DNA of 62,340 nt, from contig CALKLF010000020.1 in the NCBI GenBank assembly GCA_937992175.1, forward strand, positions 1 through 62,340, read 5' to 3'. Position numbers and translations under genes: made by a program. Below the pieces are notes generated by a model. That model had not been told where the DNA came from and made no database searches. It saw nothing but the letters and a program-made list of their open reading frames with translations. Shown piece by piece: positions 57,521-62,340 of the stretch; position 1 is the first letter of the stretch; each line of letters begins with the position of its first letter. The stretch comes from an uncultured Fimbriimonadales bacterium. Its GTDB lineage: Bacteria > Armatimonadota > Fimbriimonadia > Fimbriimonadales > GBS-DC.

Positions 57521-59245
57521 ATGTCCAACGAGGCAATCGCCCAGCAGCTCTTGGAGCTTGCGGAACTGACCGATTATGTGGGCGATAGCCCCTTCAAATC
57601 GCGCGCCTATCGGCAGGCGGCGCGCACTTTGGAGACCCTGCAGACCCCCATTGAGACTCTTGCGGAAGGCGGCGCGGCGGCGCTGGAGGCGATTCCAGGC
57701 ATTGGCGAGGCGATTGCCGAAAAGATTCTGGCGTACCTTCACACGGGCGCTATTCCGAAGCGCGAGCAACTCCTGCAACAGGTTCCACGCGGGATTCTGG
57801 AAGTGATGGCGGTTCCCGGAATCGGCGCGAAGACGGCGCGCCAACTGCACGAGCGACTCGGCGTGAGCGACCTGCAGAGCCTGCGCAACGCGCTGATGAG
57901 CAGCGCCGCCAGCTCGATTCTCGGCGCCCAGAAGCGTGAACGGCTGCTGCGCCTTGTCGAACTCAAGCACAAGTCGCAGCGGCGCACGCCGCTCGGCTTC
58001 GCCCTGCCACGCGGACGCGAACTCCTGCAGGCAATCCAGCAGTTAGAGGGCGTTGAGAACGCGCTGCTCGGCGGCTCCGTCCGACGCATGCACGAAGATG
58101 TCGGCGATTTAGACTACCTCGTCGCGACGGCGCAATCTGAGCAGGTAATCGAGGCGTTTGTTCGACTGCCGCACATCGCCGAAGTCTATTCACAGGGGGC
58201 GAACCGTGCGCAGGCGTTCCTCAGCGACGGACTGCAGGTGGATTTGAAGACTGTCCCCCCGCAAAGCTGGGGCGCGGGCATGCTCTATATCACAGGTTCT
58301 AAAGCCCACTCGATTCGCCTGCGTCAGCGCGCGATTGAGCACGGGCTAAAACTCAACGAGTACGGCGTATGGCGCAGTGGGGAATGTATCGCCTCCGACA
58401 CGGAGGAAGCGATGTACGCCGCGCTGGGGCTGCCATGGATCCCCCCGCCCCTGCGTGAAGACGCAGGCGAGTTCGAAGCCGCCGAAGAGGGGCGATTGCC
58501 CCATCTCGTGCAACTTGCGCAGATTCGCGGCGAGTTGCAGAGCCACTCCACCTGGTCCGACGGCTTCAACACCCTCGAAGAGATGGCGCAGACCGCCGCC
58601 GCGCTGGGTTATGAGTACCTCGCCGTCACCGACCATGCGCACATGTTGGGCGCGAACGGCGACCCGATGACGGCGTTCGAGCAGCGCCGGCGCGAGATTG
58701 AGGAGCTGAATGAGCGGCTGAACGGACGCCCCTACCTGCTGAATGCAATCGAGGTCAATATCCTTGCAGATGGAACGCCGCTTGCCCCCGACGCGATGCT
58801 GCGGACGGCGCAACTCGTGCTGGCGGGCGTCCACGATGACCACGGTCAGCCCCCAGAGCAGATGACGCAGCGGCTGCTGCGTGCGCTGGAGCATCCCGCC
58901 GTCGATATTCTGGCGCACCCGACGGGCAGGCGCTACGGCAAACGCCCTGCCAACGACGCCGACTGGGCGCGAATCTTCGAACGCGCCCGCGCGCTGGGCA
59001 AAGCGGTGGAAATCAACGGCTACCCAACCCGCATGGATCCGCCCACGCCGATAGCCCGCATGCTCGTCGAAAGCGGCGCGTGGATTACGCTGGGCACAGA
59101 CGCCCACGCTGTGCGCGACCTGCAGGCGATGGAACTCGCCGTCGGACTGGCGCAGCGCGCCTGGGCAACGCCAGAACGCCTGCTCAATACCCGTTCACGC
59201 GACGCCTTGCTCCGATGGCTTAGCGACAGGAGAAGTGAACGATGA
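57521..59245 (+). CDS. polX: DNA polymerase/3'-5' exonuclease PolX (Pol X + PHP domains)
   Basis: 574 residues. HhH motifs ALEAIPGIGEAIAEKIL and VMAVPGIGAKTARQL, the Pol X nucleotidyltransferase part (LLGGSVRRMHEDVGDLDYLV with GDLDY Asp), and a C-terminal PHP exonuclease: HSTWSDGF, AVTDHAHM, GVHDDHG, AHPTGRRYG, GTDAHAV. In B. subtilis PolX functions in base-excision repair. The catalytic DxD of Pol X is present as DVGDLDY; full polymerase activity was not checked. The downstream DUF3006 gene overlaps by 4 bases. Confidence 0.93.
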   Translation: MSNEAIAQQLLELAELTDYVGDSPFKSRAYRQAARTLETLQTPIETLAEGGAAALEAIPGIGEAIAEKILAYLHTGAIPKREQLLQQVPRGILEVMAVPGIGAKTARQLHERLGVSDLQSLRNALMSSAASSILGAQKRERLLRLVELKHKSQRRTPLGFALPRGRELLQAIQQLEGVENALLGGSVRRMHEDVGDLDYLVATAQSEQVIEAFVRLPHIAEVYSQGANRAQAFLSDGLQVDLKTVPPQSWGAGMLYITGSKAHSIRLRQRAIEHGLKLNEYGVWRSGECIASDTEEAMYAALGLPWIPPPLREDAGEFEAAEEGRLPHLVQLAQIRGELQSHSTWSDGFNTLEEMAQTAAALGYEYLAVTDHAHMLGANGDPMTAFEQRRREIEELNERLNGRPYLLNAIEVNILADGTPLAPDAMLRTAQLVLAGVHDDHGQPPEQMTQRLLRALEHPAVDILAHPTGRRYGKRPANDADWARIFERARALGKAVEINGYPTRMDPPTPIARMLVESGAWITLGTDAHAVRDLQAMELAVGLAQRAWATPERLLNTRSRDALLRWLSDRRSER

Positions 59246-59478
59246 GACGCGCCTTCGTAGATCGAATCGAAACCACCGAACGCGGCGAAACGCTCGCCGT
59301 GCTGCTGATTCGCTTGGACGAAGGCGACTATCTGCAGTGGTTGTGCCCCTTCGAATGGCTGCCGCCGGACACGCGGGAGGGCGACTGGCTGCGCATCGAG
59401 TTCGCCCCCGACGCGGAAACAAAAACGGAGATGCGAAGCGCGATCGAGTCGCTTTTGCAAGAGTTACAGGAGGAATAA
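59242..59478 (+). CDS. DUF3006 family protein
   Basis: 78 residues: FVDRIETTERGETLAVLLIR, then LQWLCPFEWLPPDTREGDWL. DUF3006 is a small beta-barrel domain usually encoded next to or fused to ComEC-like MBL proteins. Its function is unknown. Here it is translationally coupled to polX (ATGA overlap), which separates it from the ComEC-like lipoprotein at 52103. Confidence 0.8.
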   Translation: MRRAFVDRIETTERGETLAVLLIRLDEGDYLQWLCPFEWLPPDTREGDWLRIEFAPDAETKTEMRSAIESLLQELQEE

Positions 59479-59527
59479 GTCGGTGCATCTGGAGCGGGCG
59501 GGCGCGCGGCGCATCCTACTGGCTCGG

Positions 59528-59533
59528 TATACT
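59528..59533 (+). promoter_or_regulatory. -10 box of glcF (candidate leaderless promoter)
   Basis: GGTATACT ends 8 bases before the ATG at 59542. No Shine-Dalgarno sequence. Confidence 0.45.
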
Positions 59534-59541
59534 ATGTCTGC

Positions 59542-60768
59542 ATGCTCGATAAGCACGACCTCCAGAAGTGCATCCACTGCGGGTTATGTCTGCAGGCGTG
59601 TCCGACTTATGTAGCGACGGGTCAGGAGGCGGAGTCGCCACGCGGCAGGATTTACCTGATGCGTCAGGCGTTGGAGGGGCGCATTGAGTGGGCGCAGGCG
59701 CGCCCCCATATCGACGCCTGCATGGGGTGTCTGGGCTGTCAGACGGCGTGTCCGTCGGGCGTGCCCTACGCGAAACTCATCGAGGCGGCGCGCGCGGAAG
59801 TCGAGACGCATGCGCGCACGCCGCTGCAGCGATTCGTCCGCAAGCAAGCCCTCCGCAGCTTCACGAACCCCGCGCGCCTGCGCACGATGCTCAAATGGGG
59901 GCGTGCGTTCGGCATGCGCTGCGCTCCGCGCTGGATGGTCAGATTGCTCGGCGCAAACGAATCGGCGGTACAACTGCCTCAACTGCCCCCTAAATCGTGG
60001 CGACCCAGTCAGACTGTTTATCCTGCGCAGGGGACGCCTAAAGCCCACGTGGGTCTGCTGCTTGGCTGCGCCCAGCAGGTTCTGTTTGACCGCGTGCATC
60101 GGGCGACGATTGGCATGCTGACGCTAACGGGCTACGAGGTGCATGTCCCCCGTGATCAGGGCTGCTGCGGCGCGCTGTGGATACATAACGGCTATCCTCA
60201 GGAAGCGCGGCGCAATGCCCGCCAACTGTTGAGGGCGTTCCGCGAGGTGGACTATGTGGTGGTGAACGCGGCGGGCTGCGGCTCCACGATGAAAGAGTAC
60301 GGGCTGCTATTTCGGGGAATGCCTGAGCAAGCGGACGCCGATGCCTTCGCCCAGCGCGTGCGGGATGTGCATGAGTTGCTCTACGCGGCGGAGCTGCCTG
60401 AACCGAAACGCGCCGATTCGCTGTGTATCACCTACCACGACGCCTGTCACCTTGTGCATGGACAGGGGATACGGCAGCCGCCGCGCGCCCTGCTACAGCG
60501 ATTGCCCGGCGTCAAGCTCATCGAGATGGACGGCGCGGAGATGTGCTGCGGCTCAGCGGGGATTTACAACCTGTTGCAGCCGAGGCTTGCCCGCGAGGCG
60601 CTCCAGCGCAAAGTCCGCAGTATTCGGGACACGGGCGCGACGCTCGTCGCTAGCGCGAACCCCGGCTGCACGCTCTGGATACGGCAGGGGCTACAGGAAG
60701 CCGGACTGCCCATCGAAGTGCTGCATCCAGTGGAGATTCTGGCGAAAGCTTACGGGGTTATGCCATAA
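59542..60768 (+). CDS. glcF: Glycolate oxidase iron-sulfur subunit-like (GlcF/LutA family)
   Basis: 408 residues. Two 4Fe-4S motifs: CIHCGLCLQACP (Cys10, 13, 16, 20) and CMGCLGCQTACP (Cys60, 63, 66, 70). Two C-terminal Cys-Cys-Gly domains (DQGCCGALW, AEMCCGSAGIYN) bind a further cluster. Electron-transfer subunit of glycolate oxidase; glcD and glcE are absent here, so another alpha-hydroxy-acid dehydrogenase partner is possible. The upstream 60-base gap contains the TATACT box. Confidence 0.92.
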   Translation: MLDKHDLQKCIHCGLCLQACPTYVATGQEAESPRGRIYLMRQALEGRIEWAQARPHIDACMGCLGCQTACPSGVPYAKLIEAARAEVETHARTPLQRFVRKQALRSFTNPARLRTMLKWGRAFGMRCAPRWMVRLLGANESAVQLPQLPPKSWRPSQTVYPAQGTPKAHVGLLLGCAQQVLFDRVHRATIGMLTLTGYEVHVPRDQGCCGALWIHNGYPQEARRNARQLLRAFREVDYVVVNAAGCGSTMKEYGLLFRGMPEQADADAFAQRVRDVHELLYAAELPEPKRADSLCITYHDACHLVHGQGIRQPPRALLQRLPGVKLIEMDGAEMCCGSAGIYNLLQPRLAREALQRKVRSIRDTGATLVASANPGCTLWIRQGLQEAGLPIEVLHPVEILAKAYGVMP

Positions 60769-60769
60769 T
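60764..60769 (+). promoter_or_regulatory. -10-like box upstream of yqeG
   Basis: CATAAT overlaps the glcF stop and ends 7 bases before the ATG at 60777. It may also be incidental, since the genes could be co-transcribed. Confidence 0.3.
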
Positions 60770-60776
60770 AAGCCCT

Positions 60777-61322
60777 ATGCGGTTTCGGAAGGACGCGCCC
60801 CCGCGCTGGCTGCGGTGCTGGTGCCCCGACGAACATGTGCAGAGTGTGGCGGAAATCACGCCCGAACGCCTGCAGGCAATCGGCGTGCGCGCACTGCTGC
60901 TGGATCTGGACAACACGATTACCCCGTGGCGCAGCCGTCAGGTTCCGCCTGAAATCGCCGAGTGGGTGAAGCGGATGCAAGAGGCGGGGATCCAGCTCTG
61001 CTTTGTTTCCAACACGCGCAATCTCGGCAGGCTTCACTGGCTCAGTGAGCATCTGGGGATTCCCTACGCACGGGGTCCGATGAAGCCCCGCCGTGCTATG
61101 TTGCGCCGCGCGCTGGAGATGCTCGGCGTCGAGCCGCAACATGCTGCGATTGTGGGCGACCAGCTGTTTACCGATGTGTGGGGGGGCAATCGGCTGGGGA
61201 TTTACACCATCTGGGTGCGTCCAATGCACCCGCGCGAGTTCATCGGAACGAAAGCGAGCCGTCAGTTGGAAAAGTGGCTGTTGAAGCGGTTGGAGCCGTA
61301 TAAGGTGGACGAAGAGGGGTGA
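60777..61322 (+). CDS. yqeG: YqeG family HAD IIIA-type phosphatase
   Basis: 181 residues. HAD motif I LLLDLDNTITPW (D..D..T), motif II LCFVSNTR, motif III GPMKPRRAML (Lys) and motif IV IVGDQLFTDVWGGNRLGI. YqeG-type enzymes are related to phosphatidylglycerophosphate phosphatase GEP4/PgpP, so a role in phosphatidylglycerol synthesis is likely but not proven. 8 bases after glcF. Confidence 0.92.
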   Translation: MRFRKDAPPRWLRCWCPDEHVQSVAEITPERLQAIGVRALLLDLDNTITPWRSRQVPPEIAEWVKRMQEAGIQLCFVSNTRNLGRLHWLSEHLGIPYARGPMKPRRAMLRRALEMLGVEPQHAAIVGDQLFTDVWGGNRLGIYTIWVRPMHPREFIGTKASRQLEKWLLKRLEPYKVDEEG

Positions 61323-61371
61323 CACCCCCTCTCCCACGCAGTGGGAGAGGGGGCTGGGGGTGAGGGTCAGA
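61321..61371. repeat. Family D palindromic repeat between convergent genes
   Basis: cacccctctcccacgcagtg-like hairpin: accccctctcccacgcagtg and its complement gggagagggggctgggggtga. Could act as a two-way terminator but has no U-run. Confidence 0.65.
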
Positions 61372-62042
61372 TTAGCACGCGCTGCCGAACGCAAACAGCA
61401 CGCTAAGCAGACCAGCATCATCCATCCTGCCGTCCAGATTCACATCCACATTAGCACTGGGCGCGGCGTTGCCGAAGGCGAACAGCACTTGCAGCAGGTC
61501 GGCGTCGTCCACCACGCCGTCGAGGTTCACATCAGCGAGATTGCAGGTCGCGGGCTGCCCGCTACCGTAGGTATGGATGAAAATCACCTCCTCCCAGCCG
61601 CTCGCCGCCAGGAACGCAGGAACCTCGACGCCGATATGCGCGTTGCCAAAGCCGAGTTGCCCTTGCGTAAAGCTGCTGCCGCTACAACCTGGGTCCGGCC
61701 CGTGATACGCTACATAGTTCAGCCAGCAGGCAGGGATGCCGTAAGCGTTCCACTCCTGGATGTCCGTACCATAGCCCATAGCGGGGCAGTTCGGGTCGCC
61801 CGGGTTCGGGTTGAAAGTGCGTTTTGCCGCAGCGTAACCGTTGATGACATCCAGGCTGCATAAAGAGAACCTCACGGCGCTGTTGCCCAGCTCGCGCTGA
61901 ATGGCATAACCCTGCCCGCCGTAGATGCCGCCGCATACTTCGCCATCTTCGTAGAAATTAGTACCCTCCCCAGGTTCAAAGAGGTTCAGACCCCATCATC
62001 ACCCGAGATTCCGTTGCCAATCGAGACAAGCGTCTGCGTGTA
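61372..62042 (-). pseudogene. Broken secreted dockerin-like protein gene
   Basis: The 3' part (61372-61998) reads LNLFEPGEGTNFYEDGEVCG, QGYAIQRELGNSAVRFSLCS, and ends with the dockerin-like pair DGVVDDADLLQVLFAFG and DGRMDDAGLLSVLFAFGSAC. At about 61990 the frame changes by one; upstream in the other frame is YTQTLVSIGNGISGDD. No start or signal peptide is left, because repeat-like sequence begins at about 62040 (tttatggggtttaaacaaataa, also at 427). A fragment of a secreted protein, function unknown. Confidence 0.6.
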
Positions 62043-62219
62043 GCTTTATGGGGTTTAAACAAATAACTGGTTTCCCAAGGTGAATGAATTTGCACCCATG
62101 CAGTCGTGAAATCCTGCCTTCACAACGCCTTCCCCATCCATGTGGGGGAAGAGCATAAGAAGAGCATTGGTAAAACGGACGAATTGTTGGGGAGACTTGA
62201 GTTCCACAAATGTGAAAAC

Positions 62220-62311
62220 GCCTCCTTTTGGTACGATGGCGTTCCCGCCATCGTCGTTGTGCAGCGTACCTGCGAGGCGACGGCAGGAATGCCGTCGCAC
62301 CATGCGCGCTT
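62220..62311. repeat. Family A repeat copy
   Basis: cgatggcgttcccgccatcg and, inverted, gcgacggcaggaatgccgtcg, then cgcgcttcgcgcgt. The rest of the last 300 bases shows no gene that can be supported. Confidence 0.75.
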
Positions 62312-62340
62312 CGCGCGTTTCGGGAACGCTTTAAACTTTG

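Noticed and set aside
61321-61371. Bidirectional rho-independent terminator
   Set aside because: The hairpin is strong, but it is a copy of a dispersed repeat and no T-run follows on either strand.

Overview
The window (62,340 bases, roughly 60-65% GC) looks like a chromosomal segment of a free-living Gram-negative-type bacterium, most likely of the Armatimonadota (Fimbriimonadales-like). This is an inference from gene content: several type IV-pilin-like secreted proteins with the [17 protein letters not shown] leader, secreted proteins ending in a dockerin-like DADLL repeat pair, lone flhA and crtI-type genes, and extended -10 promoters (GGTAYAAT) placed directly before start codons. No rRNA or tRNA gene was recognised, so the placement rests on protein families only.

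Layout. 1-2.6 kb: the 5' part of a prepilin-like gene, repeat-rich DNA, and a secreted glycosidase-like dockerin protein. 2.6-9.4 kb: gap, a DUF2142-type membrane protein carrying an in-frame palindromic repeat, der, an MBL hydrolase, and plsX-rpmF-yceD. 9.5-24.5 kb: metallophosphoesterase, flhA, a CrtI-type desaturase, a 3D-domain lipoprotein, a phospholipase-like protein, PII, a secreted STN-domain protein, a minus-strand run (DUF1385, PrpB-like lyase, two unknowns), an ABC-2 exporter and an ABM monooxygenase. 24.5-28.4 kb: a mosaic of dispersed repeats, a BtuF-like protein, rph, then SIS protein-arsC-rdgB. 28.4-45 kb: a broken CcrM-like methyltransferase, a TPR-glycosyltransferase, MerR, a dockerin protein, sucC, darA, cdd, a polytopic membrane protein, recN, a dockerin esterase, a PPIase, a GAF protein and sufD. 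45-50 kb: a decayed type III restriction-modification system whose mod gene holds an intein with a DUF559 endonuclease. 50-62.3 kb: glmS, a ComEC-like MBL lipoprotein, comEA, tandem prepilin and small-membrane-protein pairs, polX-DUF3006, glcF, yqeG and a broken dockerin gene.

Most genes are ordinary housekeeping genes, and subunits of complexes are scattered: sucC without sucD, sufD without sufBC, flhA without other flagellar genes, glcF without glcDE. The unusual part is the fate of the DNA methylation genes. Both methyltransferases in the window carry two in-frame amber (TAG) codons each, with conserved sequence continuing in the same frame after each one. The type III mod also carries an AT-rich target-recognition segment and an intein with a PD-(D/E)XK-type DUF559 domain inside. 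Its res partner has two frameshifts and an internal deletion. TAG is an ordinary terminator of at least five intact genes here, so genome-wide recoding is unlikely.

Other themes: candidate leaderless transcription at about ten genes, a strong hairpin that buries the comEA ribosome-binding site, duplicated prepilin/small-protein pairs, a conserved C-terminal cysteine in the dockerin-like tails, and several families of short palindromic repeats that fill intergenic gaps and sometimes enter genes.
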